In this document: piece by piece, positions 10,686 through 23,145 of the stretch
How the letters are laid out: every line of letters begins with the position of its first letter
Position numbering within the stretch: position 1 is the stretch's first letter
Origin: Geminicoccaceae bacterium
Lineage (GTDB): Bacteria; Pseudomonadota; Alphaproteobacteria; Geminicoccales; Geminicoccaceae
NCBI GenBank assembly: GCA_025999455.1
Contig: AP024683.1
Span: forward strand, 1,495,501-1,559,500
Reading direction: 5' to 3'
Length of the DNA stretch: 64,000 nucleotides
Translations under genes and position numbers: made by a program
Notes under the pieces: generated by a model
Databases searched by the model: none
What the model was told of the DNA's origin: nothing
The model's input: only the letters and a program-made list of their open reading frames with translations

Positions 10686-12260
10686 TCAGCGCCGCTGCTC
10701 GCGCCAGCGCCGGATCGTGTCGCGGACCATCTCGATGCCGACCGCATCCGCCCGCCAGGCCTCGCTGAAGGCCGGCGTGTGGCTCGCCGGCTGGGCGCCT
10801 TCCGGCAGGGGGTCGAAGCGGACCCGCATCGGCAAGGTCACACCCTCGCCGAGCACGATGGCTTCGCCGGTGGCGAGCGCCGGCAGGCTCGACAGGATCC
10901 AGTCCGAGCCCTCGGGCAGGGTGTTGCGGACGAAGGCCTGGTCGCGCTCGTTGCTCATCCGCAGCGCGATCACGGTGCCGCACTGCGACAGCGCCGAAGG
11001 CGAGAGCTCGGCCGGCCGCTGCGTCACGAGGCCGAGCGAGACGCCGTATTTGCGGCCTTCCTTGGCGATCCGGTCGATCGCCCGCCGGCTCGGCTCGAAC
11101 CCGTCGGCGCTCGAGGCCGGGACGTAGCGGTGCGCCTCCTCGCAGACGAGCAGGAGCGGCACGGCCCGCCCGCGCTCGCTCCAGAGGCCGAACTCGAAGA
11201 GCATCCGGCACAGGAGCGAGACGACGACGTCGACGATCTCGCTCGGCACGCCCGAAAGGTCGATGACCGTGACCGGCCGGTCGGCGACCGGGAAGCGCAG
11301 CAAGCGGCCGAGCACGCCGTCCATGTTGTCGCGCAGATAGAGCGACTGGAACAGGAAGGCGTAGCGGCGGTCGTTGCGGATGCTCTCGATCCGGGCGAGG
11401 AGCTGGCGGTAGGGGGCGGCACCCTCGGGCTTGTTGAGCGCGCCCATCGCCTCGTCGATCAGCTTGACGAGGTCGGAGAGCCGGTAGGGGATCGGCGTGT
11501 CGACGGTGATCGGCCCCGGCGCGCCGCCGTTGCCCGCCGCCCAGGCCTGGCGGGCGGTCAAGAGCGCTTCTTTGAGGATCGCCTGTTCGGCGTAAGCGCG
11601 GCCGTCGCGGCCGGGGGCCAAGATCGCCGCCGTCTCCTCGAAGTTCATGAGCCAATAGGGGAGCTCGAGGTCGGCGAGATCGAGGGCCTCGGCGCGTTCG
11701 CCGAAGGCCGGGGCGTACTCGCCGTGCGGGTCGAGCAGCAGCACGTGGGCGTGCGGGCACACGCGCAGGATCGCCTGGAGGATGTTGGCCACCGTCCAGG
11801 ACTTGCCCGAGCCCGTGCTGCCGAGCACCGCGAAATGCTTGCCCAAGAGCGGGTCGACCAGGAGGTGGGCCGGTACGTCGGGGACGCTCGAGAGCCGGCC
11901 CACGCGCACGCTCGTCGCGGTGGGGGGCGCGTAGACCACGGCGGCGAGATCGGGCCCGGCGCGCAGGACCGGGGTGTCGAGCGCCGGGAAGGCGGAGATG
12001 CCGCGGCGGAAGCGGGCCTCGCCGCCGGTCGCGACGACCTCGCCCACGAGCTGGACGTCGGCCACCGCGTGGTCGTCGGCCCGCCTCCCGTGCCGCAGGG
12101 CGTGGACGACGGCGATCGCCACGGCCGATCGCGTCGGGATCGCGACGAGCTCGCCCAGCGAGAGCGGGCGGACCCCGGCCGGCGGGCGGCTCAGCCCGAC
12201 GACGAGGCCGCTGCCGTTCACCGCGAGGACCGAGCCGAGTTCGGGTTCGCCGGACGCCAT
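10686..12260 (-). CDS. HerA-type ATPase (DUF87/FtsK-HerA superfamily)
   Basis: A 524-residue protein with an N-terminal HAS-barrel-like region (about 1-125) and a RecA-like ATPase core. Walker A is GSTGSGKS (147-154) and the Walker B region is LLLVCEEAHRY with Glu374-Glu375; a DPHGEY segment follows Walker A as in HerA. HerA forms hexameric DNA translocases and in archaea pairs with the nuclease NurA. No NurA, SIR2 or DUF4297 effector is adjacent. It sits between popZ and valS on the same strand, so a chromosomal housekeeping role in DNA processing or translocation is more likely than defence. The ATG start is clean. Confidence 0.82.
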   Translation of the reverse strand: MASGEPELGSVLAVNGSGLVVGLSRPPAGVRPLSLGELVAIPTRSAVAIAVVHALRHGRRADDHAVADVQLVGEVVATGGEARFRRGISAFPALDTPVLRAGPDLAAVVYAPPTATSVRVGRLSSVPDVPAHLLVDPLLGKHFAVLGSTGSGKSWTVANILQAILRVCPHAHVLLLDPHGEYAPAFGERAEALDLADLELPYWLMNFEETAAILAPGRDGRAYAEQAILKEALLTARQAWAAGNGGAPGPITVDTPIPYRLSDLVKLIDEAMGALNKPEGAAPYRQLLARIESIRNDRRYAFLFQSLYLRDNMDGVLGRLLRFPVADRPVTVIDLSGVPSEIVDVVVSLLCRMLFEFGLWSERGRAVPLLLVCEEAHRYVPASSADGFEPSRRAIDRIAKEGRKYGVSLGLVTQRPAELSPSALSQCGTVIALRMSNERDQAFVRNTLPEGSDWILSSLPALATGEAIVLGEGVTLPMRVRFDPLPEGAQPASHTPAFSEAWRADAVGIEMVRDTIRRWREQRR

Positions 12261-12367
12261 CCGCGCACCTCCGCCACGGGTGTCCGAGCGGAAGGTGCCG
12301 GAGCGCCCTTAAAGAGCCGTGAAGCCGCGCGCGGCGAGGTCGACGGCGGCGGTCGAACCCGGGCGGT

Positions 12368-12907
12368 TCAGAGGAGCTCGGCGCGGCGGGCGAGCTTCTT
12401 GATCTCCTGTTCGACCACCCGCTCGACGAGCGGGGCCAAGTTCTGGTCGAGCCAGGCCTTGAGCTGCGGCCGCAAGAGCTCGATCACGAGCTCCTCGATC
12501 GAGCGGCCGCCCGTGACCGGCGGTTTCTCCTCCGGCGCGACCGCGCGGGTGAGCCGCGCGAGGGCGCTCGTGCTCGCTTGCGCGGTCGCGGGGGAGACGA
12601 GGGAGGTGTCGTCGGCAACGGACATGCTCGGGCGCTCCGGTGGCTGGCTCGGACGGGCGAAGGCGGCCGCCGCCGGGGGCGGCGGGGCGGGCTTGGCGGG
12701 CGGCTCGGCGACGAGCTCGGTGAGCTCGAGCTCGTCCTCCTCGGGCTCGACGGCGGCGGTCGGGCGGCTCGGCTCGGCCGGACTCGCGGCGCGCGCCGGC
12801 TCGGCCGCCGGCCGGGCCGGCTCGTTCTGCTCGTCGGCGATGATCTTGCGGATGGAGGTGAGGATCTCCTCCATCGACGGCTCTTGCGCGTCCTTGCGAT
12901 CGGCCAT
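12368..12907 (-). CDS. popZ: PopZ/DUF2497 family polar organizing protein
   Basis: A 179-residue protein with the PopZ architecture: a short conserved N-terminal helix (SMEEILTSIRKIIADE, residues 11-26), a long Pro/Ala/Glu-rich disordered middle, and a C-terminal helical oligomerisation region (about 137-176). PopZ forms polar condensates that anchor the ParB-bound centromere in Caulobacter. The middle linker here is highly acidic and Pro-rich, as in the family. The order pcm-tolC-popZ-valS is a hallmark of alphaproteobacteria. The function is by homology. Confidence 0.86.
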   Translation of the reverse strand: MADRKDAQEPSMEEILTSIRKIIADEQNEPARPAAEPARAASPAEPSRPTAAVEPEEDELELTELVAEPPAKPAPPPPAAAAFARPSQPPERPSMSVADDTSLVSPATAQASTSALARLTRAVAPEEKPPVTGGRSIEELVIELLRPQLKAWLDQNLAPLVERVVEQEIKKLARRAELL

Positions 12908-12989
12908 GGTCCCAACCTCCGTCTCGGGCCCGTCCGCCCGGTCTCCCGACGATCGGACTCCCGCCTTCTGACGCCGCGCCGGCCCGCGA

Positions 12990-14342
12990 TCAAGGCCGCC
13001 CCGGCGGATCGGCGTCGCCGGTACCGAACCATTTGCCACGGACCGCTCGGTAATGCCGTTCGGGGTCGTAGGCCGCGGCCGGCACCCGCAGGCGCTCGAG
13101 GTCGAGCGTGCCGGTCGCGGCCAGGAGCGCGTGCGCGGCCAAGAGCTCCTCGCGCTGCGCCCGGGTCCGCTCGACCCGCGCCGCGAACAGCTCTTGTTCG
13201 GCGTCGAGGATGTCGAGGACGGTGCGCGCGCCGGTGAGCGCCTCGGTCCGCACGCCGTCGAGGGCGAGCTCGGCGGCGCGGATCTGGGTCGCGATCGAGG
13301 CGAGCCGGGCACGGGCGGTGCGCAAGGCCTGCCAGGCGGCGGCCACGTCGCGGGCCACCGAGCGGCGGGCGTCGTCGAGGTCGTAACGGCGCTGGAGCGC
13401 TGTCTGTCGGCTCTGCCGGACCCGCGCATGCTCCCCGCCGCCCTGGTAGAGCGGGACCTTGAGGGTGGCACCGAGGGCGAGCTCGCTCTGCCGCGAATAG
13501 GTGAGGTCGGGGTCGCTCGCCCAGGACGCCTCGCCGTGCAGCCAGAGCCGCGGCTTCAGGGCCGAGAGTGCGGCGTCCGTCTCGTCCCGGGCACCGTCGA
13601 GCGCGTAGCGGGCGGCACGCACGATCGGATGCGTCTCGACCGCTTCGAGGCCCTCCTCGAGGCTCGTGGGCAGCGGTTCGGGCAGGCCCACGGGCTCGAG
13701 CGTCCCGGGCGGCTCGCCCACGAGGCGAAGGAAGTCGGCGTCGCTCACCGCGAGCTCGCCTTCGGCGCGGAGCCGTTCGGCGATCGCCCGGGCGAGCCGG
13801 GTTTCGGCCTGGGCCACGTCGGTCCGCGTGACGGCGCCGAGGCGGAACCGGTCGCGCGCCGCCTGGAGCTGCTTCTCGAGGCTCTTCTCGTTGGCCCGGG
13901 CGAGCTCGACGATCGCCCGGTCGCGCAACACGGCGGTGTAGATCGCGACGGTCTCGAGGAAGACGTCCTGCTCGACGGCGGAAAGACGCGCCCGTTCGGC
14001 GCGGACCGCGTTCTCCGCTCGGCTCACGAGGGCGGTGGTCTCGCCGCCGGCGTAGAGCTGCTGCTCGACCGCGAGCACCTGGCGGAAGGTCGAAAGGTCG
14101 GCCTTGCCGCGGTTCGTCTCGCGCCGACTCGCGATCGCGCTCGAGCTCGCGACGAGGCGGGGGCGCGCCGTCCCGAGCGCCTGCGGCACCTCCTCGTCGA
14201 CCGCGCGCAGCCGGGCGCGGGCCGCTTCGAGCCGCGGGTTCGTCTCGTAGACCTTGGCGAGCGTCTCGGCGAGCGTCGCCGCGGCACCGGGCGCGGCGAG
14301 GAGCAGCGAGACGACGAGGCCGGGCGCGAGCGCACGCAGCAT
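12990..14342 (-). CDS. tolC: TolC family outer-membrane channel protein
   Basis: A 450-residue outer-membrane efflux/type I secretion channel with a signal peptide at residues 1-22 (cleavage near GAAA-TL). Two repeats of the OEP helical hairpin fold follow, including the typical start TLAETLAKVYETNPRLEAAR and the loop RFRLGAVTRTDVAQAE at about residues 166-181. TolC trimers span the outer membrane and periplasm and pair with inner-membrane RND, ABC or MFS pumps; no pump genes are nearby, which is usual for tolC. It lies 91 bases after pcm; that gap is unusually AT-rich and holds a small palindrome. Confidence 0.93.
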   Translation of the reverse strand: MLRALAPGLVVSLLLAAPGAAATLAETLAKVYETNPRLEAARARLRAVDEEVPQALGTARPRLVASSSAIASRRETNRGKADLSTFRQVLAVEQQLYAGGETTALVSRAENAVRAERARLSAVEQDVFLETVAIYTAVLRDRAIVELARANEKSLEKQLQAARDRFRLGAVTRTDVAQAETRLARAIAERLRAEGELAVSDADFLRLVGEPPGTLEPVGLPEPLPTSLEEGLEAVETHPIVRAARYALDGARDETDAALSALKPRLWLHGEASWASDPDLTYSRQSELALGATLKVPLYQGGGEHARVRQSRQTALQRRYDLDDARRSVARDVAAAWQALRTARARLASIATQIRAAELALDGVRTEALTGARTVLDILDAEQELFAARVERTRAQREELLAAHALLAATGTLDLERLRVPAAAYDPERHYRAVRGKWFGTGDADPPGRP

Positions 14343-14369
14343 GCTCGCTTCCTAGCACGACCTCTCGTT

Positions 14370-14384
14370 TTACGCTAGCCGTAA
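14370..14384. promoter_or_regulatory. Small palindrome upstream of tolC
   Basis: Inverted repeat TTACG-CTAGC-CGTAA with 5-bp arms in the AT-rich gap between pcm and tolC, 28 bases before the tolC ATG. Its form resembles a TetR-type operator, but no regulator gene is adjacent and the arms are short. Low-confidence regulatory candidate. Confidence 0.3.
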
Positions 14385-14433
14385 GGAGTTTCTAAAACTT
14401 TTGCGGGAAACCGGGGCGCCCCGACGGCGTCGC

Positions 14434-15087
14434 TCAGAGCGTGAAGACGGGCGGTGGCCGGAGGGCGACGAGCTCGGGCACCATGGCGTCGTCGACCGCG
14501 CGCCGGCCGATGCCGTGTGGGGTCCGCTCGAAGAGCGTGACCTCGCCGGGCCGTCCGTCGGCGAGCACGGTGACGAGCCGGCCGCCCGGGGCGAGCTGGT
14601 CGAGGAGCCCCGGCGGCACGCGGCGGACCGCGCCAACGATCAAGATCACGTCGAAGGGCGCTTGGCTCGGCAGGCCGTCGCGCGGATCGCCCACCTGGAC
14701 GACGAGATTGTCGGCGCCGACCTCGGGCACGAGCTTGTCGAGCGCGCGCGCCTCTTCGGGATCGCTCACGAGCAGGATGACCGTGGCGGCGAGCCGCGCG
14801 ACGACCGCCGCGGCGTAACCCGTGGCGTCGCCGATCACGAGCACGACGTCCTCGGGGCCGATCCGGGCCGCTTGGACGAGCTTGGCGAGCGCCAGGGGCT
14901 CGATCAAGAAGCGCCCGTCCCCGAGCGGCAAGTCCTCGTCGACATAGGCCACGTTGCGCAGGGTCGGGGGCACGAAGAGCTCGCGCGGGATCTCGCCCAT
15001 CGCCTCGAGCAACCGCCGATCGTGGATGCGGTTGGGCTTGAGCTGGTTCTCGACCATGTGGCGGCGGGCTTCGGCCGGATCGTACAT
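14434..15087 (-). CDS. pcm: Protein-L-isoaspartate O-methyltransferase
   Basis: A 217-residue SAM-dependent methyltransferase of the PCMT family, which repairs isoaspartyl residues in damaged proteins. The N-terminal helix MVENQLKPNRI is typical. The nucleotide-binding motif I reads VLVIGDATGYAAAVVA; canonical members have G-x-G-(S/T)-G-Y, so this Gly-Asp-Ala-Thr-Gly form is of the alphaproteobacterial subtype found upstream of tolC. Whether this subtype keeps isoaspartate activity is uncertain. It is the first gene of the reverse-strand run. Confidence 0.82.
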   Translation of the reverse strand: MYDPAEARRHMVENQLKPNRIHDRRLLEAMGEIPRELFVPPTLRNVAYVDEDLPLGDGRFLIEPLALAKLVQAARIGPEDVVLVIGDATGYAAAVVARLAATVILLVSDPEEARALDKLVPEVGADNLVVQVGDPRDGLPSQAPFDVILIVGAVRRVPPGLLDQLAPGGRLVTVLADGRPGEVTLFERTPHGIGRRAVDDAMVPELVALRPPPVFTL

Positions 15088-15203
15088 CGCGCACCCCGGG
15101 CTGCGGCTCGGGCGGGCTCATAGGCGCGCCGTGGGCGGACGGGCAAGCCGGCGGAAGGCCGCGGGCCGGGCCGAGGTCGACCGCTGCCCGGCCGGCCCTT
15201 CTG

Positions 15204-15232
15204 TTGACCGCTCGGCCGGCGGTTCTTAAGAA
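15204..15232 (+). promoter_or_regulatory. Sigma-70-type promoter of tRNA-Cys
   Basis: The -35 box TTGACC (15204-15209) and -10-like TAAGAA (15227-15232) are separated by 17 bases, and the mature tRNA starts 11 bases after the -10 box. The same geometry occurs before tRNA-His, which supports the call. Confidence 0.55.
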
Positions 15233-15242
15233 GCGCGCTTGC

Positions 15243-15316
15243 GGCCCGGTGGCAGAGTGGCCATGCAGCGGACTGCAAATCCGCGTACGTCGGTTCGATT
15301 CCGGCCCGGGCCTCCA
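15243..15316 (+). tRNA. tRNA-Cys (anticodon GCA)
   Basis: A 74-nt cloverleaf with acceptor stem GGCCCGG/CCGGGCC, anticodon loop CTGCAAA giving GCA, a T-loop GTTCGATTC and an encoded CCA end. It is followed 53 bases later by tRNA-Asn and may share its transcript. Confidence 0.95.
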
Positions 15317-15369
15317 AGGTCGTCGCCTCTGGCGCGTGGCGCGGCGCGCTGCTAAGAGGCCGTCCGCGT

Positions 15370-15445
15370 TCCGGCGTAGCTCAGTCGGTAGAGCAAGCGG
15401 CTGTTAACCGCTGGGTCGTAGGTTCGAGTCCTACCGCCGGAGCCA
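15370..15445 (+). tRNA. tRNA-Asn (anticodon GTT)
   Basis: A 76-nt cloverleaf with acceptor stem TCCGGCG/CGCCGGA, D-arm GCTCAGTCGGTAGAGC, anticodon loop with GTT, T-loop GTTCGAGTC and encoded CCA. No separate promoter is evident in the 53 bases after tRNA-Cys, so co-transcription is likely. Confidence 0.96.
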
Positions 15446-15490
15446 ATTTCCTTCGTCTCGGGGGCTTCGAGCCCGTCGGCGAGGTGTCGG

Positions 15491-16195
15491 GTGGCCGACC
15501 GTCCGGCGCTCGTGATCCTGACCGGGGCCGGGATTTCGGCCGAATCGGGCTTGCCGACCTTCCGCGGTGCGGGTGGGCTCTGGGAAGGCCACCGGGTCGA
15601 GGAAGTGGCGACCCCCGGCGCCTTCGCCCGCGACCCCGAGCTCGTGCTCCGCTTCTACGACGCCAGGCGGCGGGCGCTTTCGACCGTCGAGCCCAACCCC
15701 GCCCATCACGCCCTCGCCCGGCTCGAGGCCGTCTGGGACGGGCCCTTCCTGCTCGTCACCCAGAACGTCGACGATCTGCACGAGCGGGCGGGCTCGAAGC
15801 GCCTCCTGCACGTGCACGGCGAACTGTTGCGCGCCCGCTGCACGATCTGCGGCTGGGCCGATCGCTGGACCGGCGACCTGCTCGGCGTCGCCTGCCCGTC
15901 CTGCGGCCGTCGTCCGGCGCTGCGGCCCGACGTCGTCTGGTTCGAGGAGGTGCCGATCGGGCTCGAGCGGATCGAAGCGGCCCTCGCGCGCTGCACGCTG
16001 TTCGCGGCGATCGGCACTTCGGGCCAGGTCTGGCCGGCGGCCGGCTTCGTCGACCGGGCGCGGCGCGCGGGTGCGCACACGGTCGAGCTCAACCTCGAGC
16101 CCACGGACGCGAGCGACCGGTTCCACGAACACCGGTTCGGCCCGGCGAGCCGGGTCGTGGCGGCCTGGGTCGAGGAGCTCACGGCCCGCCGCTGA
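15491..16195 (+). CDS. cobB: NAD-dependent protein deacylase (sirtuin, SIRT5-like)
   Basis: A 234-residue sirtuin that removes acyl groups from lysines, using NAD. Visible motifs are GAGISAESGLPTFR (12-25), TQNVDDLHERAG (90-101), the catalytic His109 and a zinc ribbon Cys117/Cys120/Cys135/Cys138. Tyr56-x-x-Arg59 (YDAR) matches the pair that lets SIRT5-class enzymes bind succinyl- and malonyl-lysine, so desuccinylation is likely besides deacetylation. The GTG start has a GAGG ribosome-binding site. It stands alone between tRNA-Asn and the ATP synthase operon. Confidence 0.92.
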   Translation: MADRPALVILTGAGISAESGLPTFRGAGGLWEGHRVEEVATPGAFARDPELVLRFYDARRRALSTVEPNPAHHALARLEAVWDGPFLLVTQNVDDLHERAGSKRLLHVHGELLRARCTICGWADRWTGDLLGVACPSCGRRPALRPDVVWFEEVPIGLERIEAALARCTLFAAIGTSGQVWPAAGFVDRARRAGAHTVELNLEPTDASDRFHEHRFGPASRVVAAWVEELTARR

Positions 16196-16389
16196 GTCCG
16201 GGCGAGCCGGCCCGGCCCGGCGCGAGGCGGCCTTCGCACCTGCGGCAAAGCGCCGTTGCAGCCCTCTCCCGGGCTCGCTTGTCGGTGTCCGGGAAGCGTG
16301 TTAAGGCGCCCGCGCTTCTGGCGGAGCCGGAGCCGGGCCTTCGCCCCGTGCCTGCTGGCTTCCTTCGAACCGATACGGGGACGCACCGG

Positions 16390-16949
16390 GTGGCAGCCAG
16401 TTCAGCCGCGTCGTCGGGTGTGGCGCAGCGCTACGCGTCGGCCTTGTTCGACCTCGCCCGCGAGCGCGACGCGCTCGACACGGTGGCGGCGGATCTCGAC
16501 CGGCTCCAGGCGATGCTCGCCGAGAGCGCGGAGCTCGGCCGGCTGTTCTCGAGCCCGATCGTGAGCCGGGCCGAGCAGCGCCGCGCCGTCGCCACGCTCG
16601 CCGAGCGGGTCGGGCTCGCCGAGCTCACGCGCAACTTCCTGGGCGTGCTCGCCGACCGCCGCCGCCTTTCGGCTTTGTCGGCGATCGCCCGGGCCTACCG
16701 GGCGAAGCTCGCCGAGCTGCGCGGCGAGCTCACGGCCGAGATCGTCGCCGCGGCACCGCTCGGGGCGGAGGAGCTCGCGGCCCTCGAGGGCGCGATCGCC
16801 CGCTTCGCCGGTCGCAAGGTCCGCCTCGAGACGAGCGTCGATCCGGCGCTCCTCGCGGGGCTCGTGGTACGGGTGGGCTCGCACATGGTCGACGCCTCGC
16901 TCAGGCGTCGCCTGCAGCAGCTCGAGCAGGTGATGAAGGGGATCCGCTG

Positions 16950-16950
<1 letters not shown>
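16390..16950 (+). CDS. atpH: ATP synthase subunit delta
   Basis: A 186-residue F1 delta subunit forming the top of the peripheral stalk. The OSCP-type N-terminal helical domain ([15 protein letters not shown]) and the C-terminal [18 protein letters not shown] signature are clear. The GTG start, with GGGGA upstream, gives the normal length. It is the first gene of the atpHAGDC operon; as is usual in alphaproteobacteria the Fo genes (atpI, B, E, F) are elsewhere. The 194-base gap before it holds no promoter I can support. Its stop overlaps the atpA ATG (TGATG). Confidence 0.96.
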
Positions 16951-18485
<1,535 letters not shown>

Positions 18486-18503
18486 TCGCGGGGGCGAGCG
18501 CCC

Positions 18504-20853
<2,350 letters not shown>

Positions 20854-20857
20854 GCCG

Positions 20858-21274
20858 ATGGCCGCGACCTTGACCTTCGAGCTCGTCGATCCGGAACGGG
20901 TGCTGGCGAGCGAGCCCGTCGAGATGGTCGTCCTGCCGGGCGTGGAGGGCGATTTCGGCGTGCTCCCCGACCACGCCCCCCTGGTCTCGCTGCTGCGGCC
21001 GGGTGTGATCGCGGTCTACGAAGGGACCAAGGTCACCCGGCGGATCTTCGTGGCGGGCGGCTTCGCGGAAGTGAACGAGCAGGGCTGCGTCGTCCTCGCC
21101 GAGGGCGCCCAGATGGTCGACGAGCTCGACCGGGCGGCCGTCGAGCAGGCGCTCAAGGACGCCGAAGAGGACCTGGCCGACGCCAAGGAGCCGTCGGAGG
21201 AGGAGCGCGCCCGGCTGGAGCGCGCCGTCGCGATCGCCCGCGCCCGGCTCGAGGCCGTCACCGCCAAGGAGTGA
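20858..21274 (+). CDS. atpC: ATP synthase subunit epsilon
   Basis: A 138-residue F1 epsilon subunit with the N-terminal beta-sandwich (GVEGDFGVLPDHAPLVSLLRPG) and a C-terminal helical hairpin, which in other bacteria regulates ATP hydrolysis. It starts four bases after atpD. Its 3' end overlaps the convergent acetyltransferase gene by 17 bases, so no intrinsic terminator fits between them. Confidence 0.97.
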   Translation: MAATLTFELVDPERVLASEPVEMVVLPGVEGDFGVLPDHAPLVSLLRPGVIAVYEGTKVTRRIFVAGGFAEVNEQGCVVLAEGAQMVDELDRAAVEQALKDAEEDLADAKEPSEEERARLERAVAIARARLEAVTAKE

Positions 21275-21881
21275 ACGCGCCGAGCTCGGCGCCGACGGTC
21301 GTCCCCGATCGGGCGAGCGCGATCGTCCAGCGCCGCTGCAGGGCGAAGGCGCGGCTGGTGATCGCTTGCCACTGCTCGAGCCCTTCGAGCGCCCAGGTCG
21401 CGGGCGTGGCGGGCAAGAGGTCGAGGGTCCCCCGTGCTTCGCCGTCCGCGACGGTGATGCGCGCGCCGAACCGGCGGAGGAGCCCGATCAGTCGGGCATT
21501 GTCCTCGGCGCAAAAGGCGAGGAGCGAGCGGATCCCGCGGTTGCGGGCGAGGACGATCAGGCGGTCGAGGAGGATCGTGCCGAGCCCGCGCCCGTGGAAG
21601 GGTGGTTCCACGCTCGCGGCGAGCTCGGCGCGGCCGGGGTGGCCGGGAAGGTCGTAGAGCTCGGCCACGCCGCGCAATCGCCCGTCGATCCAGCAGCCGA
21701 CGGCGAACGTCGGTTCGGGCGGGCGGCTCGGGAGCCGCTCGGCGAAAAAGCGCGCCCGGCCGGCCTCGCGGCCGAGGCGGGCGAGATGGGCGAGCCGCTC
21801 GGCCCGGTCCCGGGCGTCGAGGCGCCGGAACCGGGCGCGGCCCGCGAGGGGCGGGCGGCGCATCGCAGGTCCGATCATCAT
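21258..21881 (-). CDS. GNAT family N-acetyltransferase
   Basis: A 207-residue protein with a GNAT core: the strand AVGCWIDGRLRGVAEL, the acetyl-CoA loop FHGRGLGTILLDRLI (a Q/RxxGxG/A motif, about residues 98-112) and the following AEDNARLIGLLRRFGAR. The acceptor is unknown. Three nearby ATG codons are possible starts; the first is used. A strong inverted repeat sits directly upstream. The gene converges on atpC, and apbC lies upstream on the same strand. Confidence 0.8.
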   Translation of the reverse strand: MMIGPAMRRPPLAGRARFRRLDARDRAERLAHLARLGREAGRARFFAERLPSRPPEPTFAVGCWIDGRLRGVAELYDLPGHPGRAELAASVEPPFHGRGLGTILLDRLIVLARNRGIRSLLAFCAEDNARLIGLLRRFGARITVADGEARGTLDLLPATPATWALEGLEQWQAITSRAFALQRRWTIALARSGTTVGAELGAFTPWR

Positions 21882-21907
21882 GCGCCGCAGCAATGATGCT
21901 GCGCCGC
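21882..21907. promoter_or_regulatory. Inverted repeat in front of the GNAT gene
   Basis: Two 11-base arms, GCGCCGCAGCA and TGCTGCGCCGC, separated by ATGA; ten of eleven positions pair. It touches the first ATG of the acetyltransferase gene. It may be an operator or a hairpin in the leader. The arms also contain a direct repeat of TGCGCCGCA. Confidence 0.4.
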
Positions 21908-22021
21908 ACTATGAGCATGTCGCCGGCCGCCTCGGCGGTCAAGCCGTGGGGTCCCGATGCCGGAACCGCGGGACGGCCGGGCGGCTCGGCGACGGGCGCG
22001 GCGACGCGCCGAGGCGGCGGC

Positions 22022-23143
22022 TCAGGCCCAGACGATGCGCGGGAAGCGGCGCGCCTTGCCGCCGGCGAGCTCGGCGAGCTTGTCGGCGACGCTGCGGGCG
22101 AGCTGGAGATAGGCCCGGGCCTGCGGGCTCTCGGGGCGGGCGAGCACGATCGGCCGGCCGGCGTCCGAGAGCTCGCGGATCGCGATATCGAGCGGGATCT
22201 CGGCCAAGAAGTCGACGCCGTAGCGCTTGGCGCATTCGCGCGCCCCGCCGTGCGCGAAGATCTCGGCCCGATGGCCACAATTCGGGCAGCAATAATAGGA
22301 CATGTTCTCGACGATGCCGAGGATCGGCACGTCGACCTTGCGGAACATGTTGATCGCTTTGCGGGCGTCCAAGAGGGCGATGTCCTGCGGCGTCGAGACG
22401 ATCACCGCGCCGGTGAGCGGCACGCGCTGGGCCATGGTGAGCTGGGCATCGCCCGTCCCGGGCGGCAGGTCGACGACGAGCACGTCGAGCTCGCCCCAGT
22501 CGACGTCGCCCAGCATCTGCTGGATGGCGCTCTGGACCATGGGCCCGCGCCAGATCATGGGCGCGTCTTCTTCGACCAGGAAGCCCATCGACATGACCTT
22601 GACGCCGAAGGCCTCCATCGGCCGCAGCCGCTGCCCGTCCGGGCTCGTGGGCCGACCGGTGGCGCCGGTCATGCGCGGCAAGGACGGCCCGTAGATGTCG
22701 GCGTCGAGCAGGCCGACGCGCCGGCCGAGCGCGGCGAGCCCCATGGCGAGGTTGACCGCCGTCGTCGACTTGCCGACCCCGCCTTTGCCCGAGGCCACGG
22801 CGACGATCGCCTTCACCCCCGGGACGAGCGGTTTGGCCGGGGCCCGGTTCTCGCCCGGGAGCGTGGGCGGCGGACCGGCACGACCCGCGGGAGCCCGCTC
22901 GGCCGTCAAGACGGCGGTCACCGAGGTGACGCCGGGCAGCGCCTTGACGGCCGCTTCGCAGGCCCGCCGCATGGGCTCGAGGGCCTGCGCCTCGCCCGGC
23001 TCGACCTCGATCGACAAACCGACGTTCGAGCCCTTGATCACGACCCCGGTGATCATGCCGAGGCTCACGACGTCGGCGCCCCGCTTGGGATGGCGGACGG
23101 CGCGCAGCGCGTCGAGAACCTGTTCTTTTGTTAATCCGCTCAC
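22022..23143 (-). CDS. apbC: Mrp/ApbC-type iron-sulfur cluster carrier ATPase
   Basis: A 373-residue P-loop NTPase that carries and transfers Fe-S clusters. A MIP18/DUF59 domain (residues 1-85) precedes a deviant Walker A GKGGVGKS (119-126) and the cluster-binding Cys-x-x-Cys pair Cys286/Cys289. The GTG start has GAGGGG seven bases upstream; the frame is open beyond but without family residues. It is divergent from hflK across a 104-base gap. Confidence 0.93.
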   Translation of the reverse strand: MSGLTKEQVLDALRAVRHPKRGADVVSLGMITGVVIKGSNVGLSIEVEPGEAQALEPMRRACEAAVKALPGVTSVTAVLTAERAPAGRAGPPPTLPGENRAPAKPLVPGVKAIVAVASGKGGVGKSTTAVNLAMGLAALGRRVGLLDADIYGPSLPRMTGATGRPTSPDGQRLRPMEAFGVKVMSMGFLVEEDAPMIWRGPMVQSAIQQMLGDVDWGELDVLVVDLPPGTGDAQLTMAQRVPLTGAVIVSTPQDIALLDARKAINMFRKVDVPILGIVENMSYYCCPNCGHRAEIFAHGGARECAKRYGVDFLAEIPLDIAIRELSDAGRPIVLARPESPQARAYLQLARSVADKLAELAGGKARRFPRIVWA

Positions 23144-23145
23144 GG

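Noticed and set aside
10686-16195. HerA ATPase plus sirtuin as a HerA-SIR2 antiphage pair
   Set aside because: The sirtuin is a normal CobB-type deacylase with zinc ribbon and SIRT5 signature, lies over 3 kb away on the other strand, and tRNA genes and pcm-tolC-popZ separate the two.
16196-16389. Promoter of the atp operon
   Set aside because: TTGCAG, TTGTCG and GTTAAG boxes occur but none pair at a convincing spacing, so no site is reported.
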